Source: Zygnema cylindricum | Lineage: Eukaryota > Streptophyta > Zygnematophyceae > Zygnematales > Zygnemataceae | DNA length: 57,577 nt | Direction: 5' to 3' | NCBI GenBank assembly: GCA_037447655.1 | Contig: JBBHKE010003544.1 | Location: 1 to 57,577, forward strand | In this document: positions 33,122 through 45,373 of the stretch, one piece after another | Numbering within the stretch: the first letter of the stretch is position 1 | How the letters are laid out: every line of letters starts with the position of its first letter | Notes under the pieces: model-generated | The model's database searches: none | Seen by the model: the letters and a program-made list of their open reading frames with translations, nothing else | What the model was told of the DNA's origin: nothing | Program-made: the position numbers and the translations under genes

Positions 33122-34299
33122 TTACTCACTTAGTCCAATAGCATCTCTGCAAAATTGTAACTTAGGAGCAGGAAGGGCTTTTGTTAACATGTCAGCCACC
33201 ATCTTCTCATCTGGTAAATAACACAATTTAACGACTTTTGCAAGTACTTTTTCTCTAACAAAATGTAGTCTAACATCCATGTGTTTGCTCTTAAAGTGAT
33301 GGCTGGGGTTAGAGGCAATAGCTATGGCAGCTTGGTTGTCACACCAGATAGCTTGAGGGCCAATTTGCATATACCCAAGTTCTTGTAAAATGGACTTGAC
33401 CCATAGGAGCTCCTTGAGGGCGGAAGCTGCTGCCATATATTCTGACTCCATTGTGGATTGAGCTGTAACCTTTTGTAATTTGCTACTCCAGCAGCAAGTT
33501 CCGTCTCCAATCTTCAGAACGAAGCCGGTTGTAGATTTCCGGCTTGGCATGTCCCCATAGCTAGCATCGCTCCACGTCTGGATTTTCACCTCTCCTCCTC
33601 CGAGAACAAGCTTGAGATTTCGAGTACCTGCAAGATATCTCAACACTCTTTTCGCTGCTTCCCAGTCTGCCCTTTTAGGATTCTGCAGACTTCTACTCAA
33701 GACTCCCACAGCTGCTGCAATGTCGGGTCTCGTACAATTCATAAAATATATAAGACTTCCAACTACTTGTCTATATGGCTTTGAAGCCATAAACTCTTCC
33801 TCCCCTGTCTCTAAACTCTCACCGACAATTATGCCTGAATCTGTATCCATTCCTTCTAATTTCTGCCTGAATTCCATGGGAGTTACGGATCCTTTCACAT
33901 CTTTCATTTCAAATCTTTCTAGCATATTACCTATTGCTTCTTTCTGAGTCAACATAATCAGCCTCTTGTTTCTGTCTCTTTCTACCTGTATTCCTAAAAT
34001 GTATTTGGCCTCACCGAGGTCCTTCATCTCAAACCTAGACCTTAAAGCCGCTTTAATGCGGTTTATTTCATCCATTGACTTACTTATTAATAATAAGTCA
34101 TCCACATATACAGCAATGTAAAGTATCCCATCCTCCCCTTGTAAGACATATACAGAATGATCTGAGCTAATTCTCTTAAATCCCACCCAATCAAAAACTC
34201 ATCTAACTTCAAATTCCACTGACGCGGGGCTTGTTTTAGCCCATACAAAGATATCATCAATTTACACACTAATTCTTCCTTTCCCTTTTCAACGTACAT
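33122..34299 (-). pseudogene. A2 RT C-terminal half and RNase H
   Basis: The 354-codon open block 34186-33122 has ISSDHSVYVLQG, AVYVDDLLLISK, GEAKYILGIQVERDRN, PYRQVVGSLIYFMNCT, WSDASYGDMPSRKS, TMESEYMAAASALKELLW, DNQAAIAIASNPSHH and the end CRDAIGLSE, identical in layout to A1. A frameshift near 34190 separates it from the upstream frame (34299-34087). The RNase H catalytic region itself is intact. Confidence 0.9.
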
Positions 34300-35738
34300 T
34301 TAAGGTTGTTTCATATAAATGGTTTTTTCTAACTCTCTATGCAAAAAAACAGTTTTAACATCAATTTGTTGTATTTCCATATTCTCTATAGCAGCTAGAC
34401 TTAGCAAAATTCTGACAGTGGGAAATCTGACAACAGGAGAGAAGGTTTCCTCAAAGTCAATACCTTCTTTTTGATTATACCACTTGGCCACTAGTCTCGC
34501 CTTATATCTTTCGATGGTGTTGTCCGGGTTCAGCTTCACCTTGAATACCCATTTGTTGCCGATGGATTTTCTGCCCGGAGGAAGATCCACCAGCTCCCAT
34601 GTCTGTGCCTCCATAATAGACTTCATTTCATCGTTTGCCGCCTCAATCCACTGATTTCTCTCAGGTGATGAGAAGGCCTCCTGGATCGTTAGAGGCTCCT
34701 CTGTAGATGCAGAAAAAGCAAAGTGAGAGCTTGATTGCAGACGGCTGCAAGATCTCTTTCCCCCCCGGAAATTTTGAGGCTGAGATCGTCGGCAACCTCT
34801 GATTTTTCTGTTTAGGTTGAACCGTAACTTGATCCTGTACAGAGTCTGTAGTAGTTCCTTCCACCCGAGGGGTATCTTGTTGCGATGTATTCGTAAAGGC
34901 ACCATAGTAACTGGAGAAAGAGGTGTCGCACTTGCCGGTGGAAAGTAGACTCGCTGAGTATGGTGAAAAATGACATATTCTTGCTTTTCTTTCGCCGGTT
35001 GATCTGGCACTTTAAAAAGGTAAACCGAATCCTGTTCATCTTTAATCTGGATGTTCCTAGAAATAATTACTTTCTGTTTCTCAAATACAAAAACCCTATA
35101 TCCTTTTGCGTTATCATCATACCCCATAAAAGTTCCTGGTAAGCCCTTAGGCTCCATTTTCCATCTATCCTGTGAAGTATCTAGAATAAAACACTTCCTG
35201 CCAAAGATTTTAAAGTGGCTAACATCAGGTTTCTTTCCTGTCCAAAGCTCATAAGGTGTGGTGCTAACAGATCTAGAAGCAATTCTATTCTTATCATAAA
35301 CAGCACAGTTTAGTGCTTCAGCCCAGAATTTCAAATCTAGCCCTTTATCTGCAAGCATGGACCGAGCACTCTCTGTCACTGTTCTATTTAACCTTTCAGA
35401 AACACCATTCTGTTTTGGTGTGTAAGGAACAGTAAGATTGTGACTAATACCTTCTTTAATGAGGAATTTTCCAATTCCTTTGATGTGTATTCTCCCCCAT
35501 TGTCCGATCTCAACGCCAAGATTGGAACTCCATGAAGCTTTTCCGCCCACGCTTTGTAATGTTTGAAGTGAGTGAACACTCCACTCTTATGTTGCATGAA
35601 GTAGACTTTAGTGTACCTCGAGTAGTCATCTGTGAATGTAACCATATAGTGGACGCCTCCAGCTGAAGCCACTTGTGAAGGACCGAGAACATCAGAGTGT
35701 ATTAGTTGTAGAACTTTCTCCGATCTGTGGTCTGTTTC
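34300..35738 (-). pseudogene. A2 integrase, linker and RT start
   Basis: Open from 35550 to 34300: NGVSERLNRTVTESARSML, FWAEALNCAVYDKNRIASRS, then a linker ending ISASKFPGGK-like sequence in another frame and RT start NDEMKSIMEAQTWELVDLPP, ending at a TAA after MKQP. The preceding block 35672-35388 (MVTFTDDYSRYTKVYFMQ, RSDNGGEYTSKELE) is one frame away, with a frameshift near 35480. Confidence 0.88.
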
Positions 35739-36436
35739 CTATGGAGGTGGCAATTTGTGAATTTTGCCAAGTGAGCAACCATCACATGATTTTATAGGAT
35801 GAGAACTGAGAGAAACTCCCTCGACTTTTCCCAAATTCACCATTTTCTTAAGACTATCATAGTTCATATGTCCTAATCTTTTATGCCACAACTCATTGTC
35901 AGATTGTATACTGGAGTAGAGAACATCATTTTCTTTATATTCCGCCATGTCCATCCGGTACATTTTGCTAGCATCTCTAGTCCCTGTTACTGCTACTTTC
36001 CCTTTCTTGCTAACAACCTGTCTTCCTCCTTTCAGAACAACCTCAAAGCCTTTGCTCTCCACTAATGATGTAGAAAATAGATTTTTCTTAAAGTCAGGGA
36101 CATACAAAACATTGTGAAGGGTTCTCTATACCGACTTCCCCCCCACATCTACCATCAAAGATACATCACCCTGAGCTGAGGTTTGAACACTCATGCCACA
36201 AGCATAGTAGATACTCCTTGGAGATGTTTGCTGCAGATTCGTAAAAGCCGCCTTGTTCCAACACATATGGGCAGACACTCCCGTGTCCATGATCCATCGT
36301 GCATCCTTTGGACCCTCCATGGCAGCCTCCATAGCAAATAACTCCGCCTCTTCTATAAAAACCATATCTTGTCCCGCTTCTTCTATCTCCTCGAAGTCCA
36401 TAGGAGTATGTGAGGTTTCCGGTGAGTCTCCTGTAT
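35739..36436 (-). pseudogene. A2 protease and pre-integrase
   Basis: It reads ELFAMEAAMEGPKDARWIMDTGVSAHMCWNK (protease D-T-G; the usual A after G is V), CGMSVQTSAQGDVSLMVDV, a TAG at about 36126, then MYVPDFKKNLFSTSL and LWHKRLGHMNYDSLKKM, with a TAG at about 35739. No A-type zinc knuckle or gag lies upstream; the frame runs into B-type sequence at about 36440. Confidence 0.85.
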
Positions 36437-37327
36437 CTTAGATCTCCCCTGAATCTGTAATCACAGTTTCACTCATGTCTTTTTCGGGAATGACTGAGTT
36501 CTCCTCACTTTCGGACTCAAATCTGATCCTTATCTTCTTGGTATATTTGAAGGGGTCAAATGACTTCCCTTCATCCATGACAACTAGGTGTTTGACCAAA
36601 ATGATATCTTTATTTGCTAAGTCATAAACTCTATATCCTTGAATTCCTCATCATATCTTACAAAGTATTTAGGTTTTCCCTTAGCATCTTGTTTCCAGTT
36701 TTTCCTATCCATATTAAGATTGTAAACTTGGCTACCGAAAACTTTAAGGTGAGAGATATCTGGTTTCCTTCCAACCCATTTCTCATAAGGTGTCATTCCT
36801 TTTGAGGTTGAGGTAAGGACTCTATTCTTAATGTAGTTGGCACACTTCATGGCTTCTGCCCAAAATGTGTTTCTTATGTTCTTGTAGGCCAACATACTGT
36901 ATACAATATCTCTTAGTATTCTGTTCAACCTCTCAGCTACCCCATTTTGTTCAGGGTTATATGGTATAGTTTTCTGGTCCTGAACTCCCTCATCTCTCAA
37001 GTATTCCTCAAACTGGTTAGATGTATATTCTCTTCCATTATGACTCGTTATTCTCTTAATGGGGGTTCCATGCAACTTCTCACTCTAGGATTTATATTCT
37101 TTAAAGTAAGTTGGTGTATCAGACTTTGTTTTTAGGAAGGTGACTCTGGAGTATTAGACTAGTCATCAGTTGTTGTCAACTTAAACCTCTTCCCACCAAC
37201 CGAAGGTGCTTTTGCGGGTCTCAGATATCTGTGTAGATCGGATCTAGTACTTTCTCACCCCATCATGTGGCGGCTTTTAGAAAGGGAAGTCTGTGAGCCT
37301 TACCTTGAGCACAACCACTACAATCAT
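36437..37327 (-). pseudogene. B4 integrase and start of linker
   Basis: The minus strand reads YTSNQFEEYLRDEGVQ, PYNPEQNGVAERLNRI, FWAEAMKCANYIKNRVLTS, YEKWVGRKPDISHLKVFGSQVYNL and ends FDPFKYTKK IRIRFES before a TAA at 36437-36439, beyond which the frame is A2. Nearest relative here is B6. The first catalytic region (about 37330-37200) is degraded. Confidence 0.82.
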
Positions 37328-38290
37328 CTACCATTTCATTATCCTCAACAGAATGCCTTCTACTACATCAAGCTTCTTCACTTCCCCCAGCCTATCAAAA
37401 TGAACAAGCCCCAACCGCTTATACCAAATCATCAACTTTGGAACGCCAACATAGTATACATTCTTCTTTTCATAACACACGTTAAGCTTAAACATTCTTT
37501 GGCTACCCTTATCAGCCGTGAAGTAGACTTTATCCCTATAATTAGCTGTAAAGACTCCCTTTCTAGTGAAGTTATCAAACTCTTTGTCATCAAACACAAA
37601 CGTGTAGACAAGATTTTTACTCAGTTGAGGAATGTAGAGTAGATCTAAGAAGGTGAGTTTAGAAGTCTTACCCTCCAATAAGACTTTCAAATCTACTGAC
37701 CCCACTAGATCTGTAGTAACCACTCTCCCATCCCCATACTCTATCTCTACATTAGGGATTTTTCTTAACTTAGTAAAGAGGTGCTTATCACGAGACATAT
37801 ACATGGATGCACTTGAGTCAATTATCCATCTTTCATGTGGAGCTTGTCGAATTGCTCCGAGAGCACACTTCTGTTTCCGATGGTTCACCTTCTCCTCCAT
37901 AATCTCGTCAAGAAGAAGCTCCCCATCCTCATCCTCACGGGACTTGTCCTCGGTCTCTCCTTTCACTTTTGTGACCACAACTGTCTTTTTCTTCCCACCA
38001 AAAGAACCCCCTCCATGATTCTTTAAGAGTCTTAGCTCCAACAGCTTGACACAATCCACTAGGAAGTGTCTTGGCTTTTTGCAAAAATGATAAAGACCCT
38101 TTGAGGGCTTTGGTCCTCTAAACTGAGATCTCTCTCTCATTTGTACGGTTTCTTTGGAACCTTACCCCACCGGTTTGCTCCAACTGCTAGAGCTTCGATG
38201 TTCTTTCCCCCTCTCCTAATCTCAATTGTGTTCACCAACACAAGTATCATCTAGACCACTGTGTTCCACTTCCATGAAATGTCAGTCATT
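37328..38290 (-). pseudogene. B4 gag C-terminus and protease
   Basis: The 270-codon block 38140-37328 has a zinc-knuckle relic YHFCKKPRHFLVDC (first Cys replaced by Tyr), an acidic region EDKSREDEDGELLLDE, protease WIIDSSASMYMSRDK (D-S-G changed to D-S-S, expected to be inactive), YIPQLSKNLV and pre-integrase IWYKRLGLVHFDRL. Gag codons continue in other frames to about 38290. No LTR is attached on the right. Confidence 0.8.
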
Positions 38291-38888
38291 TCCTGTAGTC
38301 ACTAGAGTGTGAATCATAAGTAGAGTACACCGCGAATCGTTATAAGCGTATATTCCGCAAATTCGGATGGCCTAAATATTGACCAAAATTCTTAAATATA
38401 ATTAATAATTGTTTTTTTTTTCTTCACGCCTTTTAGGGTTCTTTTCCAATTGGCGTAAATAACGAACGTACATCTCATTTATATAGTGTGGTGTAGGGTT
38501 AGTGTCAGATCATACAAAATTGTACCTTTTTCAATGAAGAAGTACAATAAACGATTTAAAGTAACCGCACATACATGTGAACGCGCGCTCTAATAAGGCG
38601 ATGCAATAGGGTAGCAAACCATCACGTTCGCACATATTCGTAGGACAACAACGTGGTTCACTGTGTGAGCATCAAACATGTTCGCATGTGGAAAGACATC
38701 TTTTCTCAGTAAATGTATAGAACTGAATCAAATGTCAAGCCGACGTATAACTGTGAACTCTGTTATTTACAATTTTCACTTTAATTAAGGTTTTAGAATG
38801 TTGTTACATAAATATTAATTATATTCAAGGGTTTTGGTTAATTTAGCATAAAAATTTACCCTATTACAATGCCAATGGCTCCATTTAG
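38291..38888. other. Unrecognised AT-rich stretch
   Basis: About 600 bp with no gene, repeat end or pol similarity that I can see. It separates B4 gag from an LTR fragment. Confidence 0.5.
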
Positions 38889-39300
38889 TGTAATTCTGTG
38901 ACCTCCATTGAACACATAATGTCTAGCTTATATGAAGCCTCAAGGATAATATTTTCACTTTTGACTTTGGCAATGAATAAGTGCCACCCTGGCACGAAAA
39001 AATTCTAACAGACTACACCCGTATGAAGCTTAGACTCCCCTGAGTCGGCAACAAAAATAATCATTGAAATTGCTCACCTGAGCATTAAGTTATGGTTGTT
39101 CAAAGACCGCATATTTATACCGATGGCCTTTGGGAGAGAGGGGTTTCAAACAATTGTTTGTGTCCTAAGAACCTACTCATAAATCCTCTAGACAAATCAA
39201 AACATCGTACGCTAAATAGTTGTCGAGCGTGCCTGGGAACCGGGAGGTCCAAGTAATATGTCGAAGGAGGTGTGCATGAGAAACCTGCGATCCACCCCAA
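38889..39300 (-). mobile_element. Divergent B-type LTR fragment
   Basis: It begins TGTAATTCTGTGACCTCC on the plus strand and follows the order of the B LTR inner end (AAGCCTC.AGGATAA, GACTCCCCTGAGTCG, CACCTGAGCATTAAGTTATGG, GGCCTTTGGGAGAGAGGG), closest to the B1 LTR. Similarity fades after about 39200, so the right edge is approximate. Confidence 0.6.
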
Positions 39301-40590
39301 ATGCTTCCCCGAATCCGTGATAATGCCCATCTCTGTTCATTGCCCCCTCCCCCCCAGGGATATGCATAGATAGTAAGGAGGAATGGAGTGGAAAAGAAAA
39401 GTACCTTGTACCCCTCCCCAGATTTCGGTGCTACTCCGCTGGAAGCCCACTAAATGCTACACTCCCAGCTGCTCTCCAAAGAATAGGAAGGAAATGAGAG
39501 TCGTCCGATCCTTTCCGCAAAAACTCCGGACAAACTCAAAGATGACCACAAGAGTGTGCAAATAACTCCCACGCAGAAATATAGAAATAACAAATATCGG
39601 CTTTTCAGATTAAACAATATCACCTTGCCCCAGAGAAAGGAATTAAAGATAGAAATGAATGATAATGGTGAAGCGAATTCACATACCCCGGAGTGCAACG
39701 ATGACCAAACTCACTGGAGGGAAACCTCTCCCAAAGGCCCCGAAGACAGGTATGAGTCTCCCTCACCCCTCCCGGTTCCACCGCACGGATCCGACAAGAC
39801 TCTTCTTAGTTTCAAACAGTGAAAGTCCAAACCGCCCAAAGAGGAGATAGTGCCAACTACCCACCCGTGCTACGGTCTCCACAAAAGACAATCCAAAACA
39901 AAGATGGCAATAGAGTCAACAACACAATGCAACCGTTCTCCAACAGAAAGATTGATTTAATTCTTTGGGGGTTTTCTCAGGAGAACCTGTCTCCTTCGGC
40001 CCTAAGTGCCTTATACAACCAGAGTTTGTCCTACTGCAAGTTCAAAAGTCAAAGCAATTTAACAAGCCAATCAGCGGCCAGCAATTGTTATCATCTTGAC
40101 ATAAGACAAAACAGACTTTACTACACTCAGGGCTAAAATATAGACGCATGGTTTCGGCTGGATTGGCGGCCGAAGGTCCTTCTTTAATACACAAAATGGA
40201 AACAAAGTTTTGACCTGACGTGAAACCGCCTAACTTTGTCCCAACGTCATAAATGCTTGGCCCGGTTGTTGGGCCTGAACTAACATCCTACTGACAGCTA
40301 ACAGTAAGATCTACGGGATAATCCCAAAGGTTACGTGTCGTTCTCTAATGTATCCCTCTACTAGAGCTACATAGAACACACAATATAATGGAGCAGGCAC
40401 TTTGCATCGGACTAACTCCTCAGTTCAACCTCCGTTTAAGGTAAACTAAATTGCTCAGTGTTCCAGGGTGAAAATATAAAGATTTGGTCCGGCTGATTGT
40501 CCCCTCCCTTCTCCCTACGCTAGAGTCTGTACAAAGTGGAATGAAGCCCCGGAACTCCTAGGAGTGCAAATGTGCCGAAGATGCACACGC
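39301..40590. other. Unrecognised stretch, no supported gene
   Basis: Short open frames exist (e.g. 39556-39822, 39819-40136) but show no domain, no pol similarity and no conserved start context. A C-rich tract at about 39343-39358 reads as a purine run on the minus strand. Content is richer in C than the surrounding elements, so this may be host intergenic DNA or an unknown repeat. Confidence 0.5.
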
Positions 40591-41528
40591 GCTTGACAAC
40601 TCTGCCATATAGTCCCCCGGTTTCTTACAAAAATTGACATAAACCTTTGGGAGCCCTTGGTTCTAAATCGTCGGCCTGTTTTTTCTGCTCCCTACCCCTA
40701 TAGTTTTCGACCGGTTTTCGGGAATCCCTGTTCCTCTAATCAATCACTATTGCCAAGTCTTGGCCACTCTTTCCTCCCCTTCGGATCTCAATTGTATTCC
40801 CTTGAACGAGAATCATCCCTACCATTGAGTTCCATATCCACCTTGAGTCAAGCAAGTCCTACACACAGTAAACTATGTTCACGAACTCATCAGGTAACTT
40901 CATCAATAAACAGTTAACCTTTTCTTTTTCACTAAAATCCTTTCCCGCACTCTCTAGCTCCATGAAGAGTGTAGCAAGCTCATTGCAAAATTCCAACATA
41001 TTTCCCCTTTTGTATACATACTCCTTAACTTTCTGATCAGCCAACTGTTGTTGCTGAATCGTACCACTTCGGTACATCTCTATGAGAGCCATCCAAAGAT
41101 CGGATGCCCTTTCTACCTACAAATGAGGACATGCAAGTCTTTGAGTGAGATGGCGTAGGATGAAGTGCTTTGCCGCCATGTTGTTAAAGTCCTAGGTTTC
41201 ACTATCATTCTCCTCATTCCTCGGAATAGGTGACATGAATGTCGAACCAGTTGCTATTGGTGTGGTCGTCTCCTTCTCCTTTCGTTTGTCCACCACCTCT
41301 CCTTCTTTTTTTTCCTCCGTTGAAGGTGGATCCTCTTTCCTGGTGAATCTAGTTCCTCCAAACCCTAGAGGAATTCCAAGACTTGATGGACGCCCCAACC
41401 GTCCACTCACTATCCCCCAAAACCTTTTTTCGCATAGAGCTCCTATCATCATACTTTCCCAGTATATGAAGCAATTTCCATTAAAGATTGGTACCCTAGA
41501 GGGTGTGCCCATAACCTGAAACTGTGAG
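40591..41528 (-). pseudogene. B5 gag
   Basis: From the start near the LTR: MEVSQFQVMGTPSRVPIFNG (ATG near 41536, inside the LTR), FIYWESMMIGALCEKRFWGIVSGR, then MALIEMYRSGTIQQQQLADQ and MLEFCNELATLFMELESAGK (41092-40859), and a damaged zinc knuckle near 40600-40660. Frameshifts separate the parts. All pol sequence that should follow on the left is missing; the element breaks into unrelated sequence at about 40590. Confidence 0.82.
41507..41516 (-). other. B5 primer-binding site (half-tRNA type)
   Basis: Minus-strand GGTTATGGGC directly after the LTR end TTTCA; it reads on as ACACCC, one base short of the usual GGCC. Confidence 0.7.
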
Positions 41529-42565
41529 ACCTCCATAAGTCCTCAGAGTAGACTGCTTCTAAGAAGCCTCTAGGATAATCCTGACCCCTTTGTGTTCCAG
41601 CAAAAATAACTGCCACCTGGCAGACAAAAAACCCTCACCACTTCCACCCCTGTGAAGGCAAGACTCCCCTGAGTCGATAGCAAAAAGAATCTCTGAATTT
41701 GCTCCCCTGAGCAGGAAGTTATGAAGGGTCAAAGTTGACCTTTTGTACAGAAGCTCTCTGGGAGAGAGGGTCCTATCTTCTAATTTTTCTAAGTCCTATC
41801 TCTCTCACAGACTCTATCTATTGATGTACGGAACCAATCAGAATAGAGTTCCGTACGCAAAAGTAAAGCTGCCGGTGTACTTTAGGTACGGACATTGTAC
41901 GACATGGCCTAAATGTCGACACATGTCATATCCGGATTCGGTGCCATAATCTCCGGAGATTCCACGATCCAACGTAATTTCGCCACGCGTCATCCGATGT
42001 GGCGATGGCCACAAACCGCTGAAATCTTCCTCCGCGATATCGGCACTAATTGCGGCCGTCCGATTAGAATCTAATTTAATCGTAGCCGTAATAAATACAT
42101 GCGGGGTATTTGTTTCACTTACGAAACAAATGCGCCGTATTGATTTTTAGTCCGTACCGTAATCCGTACTTTATATATTACCGGATCTATGTATCCCGTA
42201 ATCTATTATAGTTAAATGATTTATCATACGTATACATATTTAATTAATTATCAAACTATATACTACGTAACATTAATCCTAGACTTAACGGCTAAGGCTG
42301 TCGGCTATTTCCTGTCTGCCGGCCGGTAGGTACAAGGATCAATTCCTGTCGCCGGCACATACATTTTCAATAAATAAACCCTAACTAATATAAATTTCCC
42401 GTAAACCTCAAGATAGCCTAGGTAGCCATGGCTCTAGCTTCCTCTCCAATTTCTCAGTAACTGTGACAAGTTTGAGAGTTCGAGAGAGAAGTTAGAGATA
42501 GACTGCCTCGGCTTCTTTATTTCTTTTCAGACCTAGAAAATACTTTAAAACCATTAGTTTCTACA
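41517..42565 (-). mobile_element. B5 5' LTR
   Basis: 1049 bp, minus-strand TGTAGAAACTAATGG...CTCACAGTTTCA. It belongs to the same subfamily as 27083-27505. Hairpin at about 42432-42502. The G-box is mutated (CACGCG near 41983). It is inserted in B6 integrase. Confidence 0.9.
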
Positions 42566-43306
42566 GTATATTGGGCAACAACAAGATAGGAAAATGGTTT
42601 TTGGCTGAAGCCATGAACTCTGGTAACTACATTAATAATAGAGGTCTTACTTCAGCCGTGAAAAGAATGACAATGTATGAGAGATGTGCTCCAAGGAAAC
42701 CGGATATTTCTCACTTGAAAGTATTTGGTAGTCAAGTTTACAGTCTTGACATGTATAGGAAGAACTGGAAACTAGATGTTAATGGGAAACCGAGATATTT
42801 TGTTGGATATGATGAGGATATTAAGGGATATAGAGTCTATAACTTAGCCAAACAAGATATTATTCAAGTAAAGCATCTATTTGTCATGGATGAAGGGAAG
42901 TCATTTGATCCTTTGAAATACACCAAAAAAAAAGAATTCTGATGGTAAGGAGGACTCGGATCCTCCCGGAATCGACATGAGTGAAAAAGTGATCGCAAAT
43001 TTAAGGGAGATCCACGATGAGGGAGATATACCGAATTTTCCCGATATCCCTACACAACTTGAGGAGACAAAAGAGGAGGAGACGGAACCAGCTTCCATGG
43101 ATACGGGAGCCGATGAGATAATGAGGAATCTATGACTTCTCATCATTTCGGCTTCGAACTTTGACGGACGACGAAGGAGCAGCAAAAGGCTGCACAAAAA
43201 TAGGTCGCTCACAACGTAACTAAGCTGTTTCACCTTGATGAGCCTCAATCATACTCACACGCAATGGACACTCAGGAGAAAGACAGGTGCGTTAGAGCCA
43301 TAAATG
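42566..43306 (+). pseudogene. B6 integrase C-terminus and linker
   Basis: Open 42571-42942: KIGKWFLAEAMNSGNYINNRGLTS, MYERCAPRKPDISHLKVFGSQVYSL, DEDIKGYRVYNLAKQDIIQVKHLFVMDEGKSFDP. It is followed by an acidic linker (about 42960-43200) and the QSYSHAMDTQEK segment just before RT. It is interrupted at 43306 by a solo LTR. The 5' part was lost beyond B5. Confidence 0.82.
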
Positions 43307-44498
43307 TGTTGGAATTCAAGTATTTTCTAGGTCTTGAGATTGCAAAATAAAAAGCAAAATAGTAGATATTGACAGCCTGCCTCTAACTCCTCCTCAAGTC
43401 CCCACACTTGTCGCAGTCACTGAAGACTGGAGGAGGAGTTAGCCATGGCTGCCTGTGCTGTCTAGAGGGAGACAGACAGTTGTTTTATAGGGTTTTTCTC
43501 TAAAAGGGAGTTTTGACAGATCCAGGATTTGATCTTGGTACCTGTCATTTGTCACAACCGCAATAGCCGATAGTCTTATCCAGATAGTCTAACTTATATG
43601 ATATAGTACAGGGTATGATATATATTTAAACAGTTACAATAAGACTAATTCATTTAACTAGAACTATATGCATACTGTATAGAAACAGTTGTGTAAAGTA
43701 CGACGTACGATACGGATATGAAATAAATACCGCGCAATTTGTTTGACGCCGGAAAGAATACCGCGAATGTATTTATGACGGCCACAATTGAAATCCAAAT
43801 TTGATCGGACGGCCGCGAAGGATGCCGAGATCGCGGCGTACGATTTTGGCGGTTTGCGATCACCGCCACATCGAGTGACACGTGGCAACACTACATTGGA
43901 TTGCAGCAACTCTGGGGATTACGGAAACGAACCCGGATATGACACGTGTCAACATTTTGGCAATGTCGTACTATGGCCGTATATAAAGTACACCGGCACC
44001 TGTACTTTTTTGTATGACACAGTGTTTTAGTTGGTGTCGTACTTCAGTAGATAGAGTTTTAGAGGGAGATAGGACTTAGAAAAATTTGGCAGATAGGACC
44101 CTCTCTATAAGAGAGCACCTTGTATAAATGGCTAACTTTTGGCAACCATAACTATCAATTTACTTAACCATTTTCAATGATTCTTTTTGCTGCAGACTCA
44201 AGGGAGTCCACGCTACACAGGGGTGTAGTCGGTCAGAGTTTTTGTCTGCCAGGGTAGCTGTATTTCTAAGGGAAAATCAAAGTGGGTGAATGTGTCCAAA
44301 TCTCATATTCTAACTTTGCATTCTGTGGTGGAACTGAGCACACAGAAAGTGTTATTTCACAGGGGTGAATCTGTATTGGGGTTCTGACTGTCAAGGGGTC
44401 AGTCACTTGGGTTTATATTAACTTGGAGTCGGCACTATCTAGATTAGCTACTTTTGGATCTGCATACTCTGAGGGCCAATGGAGGTCTCAGACTTTCA
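43307..44498 (+). mobile_element. Solo B-type LTR inside B6 pol
   Basis: 1192 bp, TGTTGGAATTCAAG...CTCAGACTTTCA, flanked by the exact duplication AAATG (43302-43306 and 44499-44503). The B6 frame RCVRAI / NDEMASIMEANTW continues across it. It carries hairpin arms CTAACTCCTCCTCAAGT / ACTGGAGGAGGAGTTAG (43384-43442) and a G-box (43877-43887). Confidence 0.92.
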
Positions 44499-45373
44499 AA
44501 ATGATGAGATGGCATCCATCATGGAAGCAAATACTTGGGAACTAGTGGACTCTCCTCCAAACAGAAAACATATTGGGTGCAAATGAGTGTTTCAATTGAA
44601 ATTGAACCCAGATAATACCATTGAAAGATATTAGGCTCGGTTGGTAGCAAAGGGGTTCACCTAAAAGAAGGGGATAGATTATGAGAAGACCTTTGCTCAT
44701 ATGGTTCGGTAAGGAATCCCATTTGTAAGTATTCTCCTTACTCTAGTGGTAGTGGAAGACATGGAAATACACCAGATGGAAATTAAAACCGCCTTCCTCA
44801 ATGGTGAGCTGGAGGAAGAAATCTTCACGCGGGAACCCGAAAGGTTTGTAGAAGAAGGTGAGGTCAGCAAAGTCTGAAGACTCATAAAGTCCTTATATGG
44901 ACAAAAGCATGCTCCCAGGCAATAGCATAAGAAACTAGGAGAGTTTCTCACCAGTATGGGATATATTCGGATCAGTTCTCACCATTCTATTTATATGTTT
45001 GAGGATGAGAATGGTGATATTATCATTGCAATTTATGTGGATGATTTGCTAGTGTTAGGTTTCTCTATGGAAAAGATCAATAAATTGAAGAAAAATCTTT
45101 GAAATAGATTTGATATGAATGATTTAAGAGAGGCAAGATACATCTTAGGAATACAAATGGAAAGAGACAGGGGAAAAAAACTTTCATACTTACTTAGGAA
45201 GAAGCTATAGGGAATATGCTCGAGAAATTTCAAATGGAAAAGGCAAATAGTTGTACCACTCCCATGGACTTGAAGAAAATAAGTGATGGGAGTGTATGAG
45301 AAGGAGTGATAATCTTAAATGACCAGCTTGGCCCAGAAGAATTCATTTCATGAAGTCTTTCCCTTACAGGCAA
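44499..45373 (+). pseudogene. B6 RT
   Basis: It reads NDEMASIMEANTWELVDSPP, NPDNTIERY, a stop, IHQMEIKTAFLNGELEEEIF, GYIRISSHHSIYMFEDENG, IAIYVDDLLVLG (YVDD kept, about 45030) and LREARYILGIQMERDRG, with multiple stops. It ends at PYRQ-type codons, where the E2 LTR is inserted. A second, roughly 87% identical copy of 45083-45373 is at 57165-57462. Confidence 0.83.

Noticed and set aside
39383-40136. Possible host gene from four short ORFs
   Set aside because: All under 110 codons, overlapping in different frames, no recognisable domain or splice pattern.
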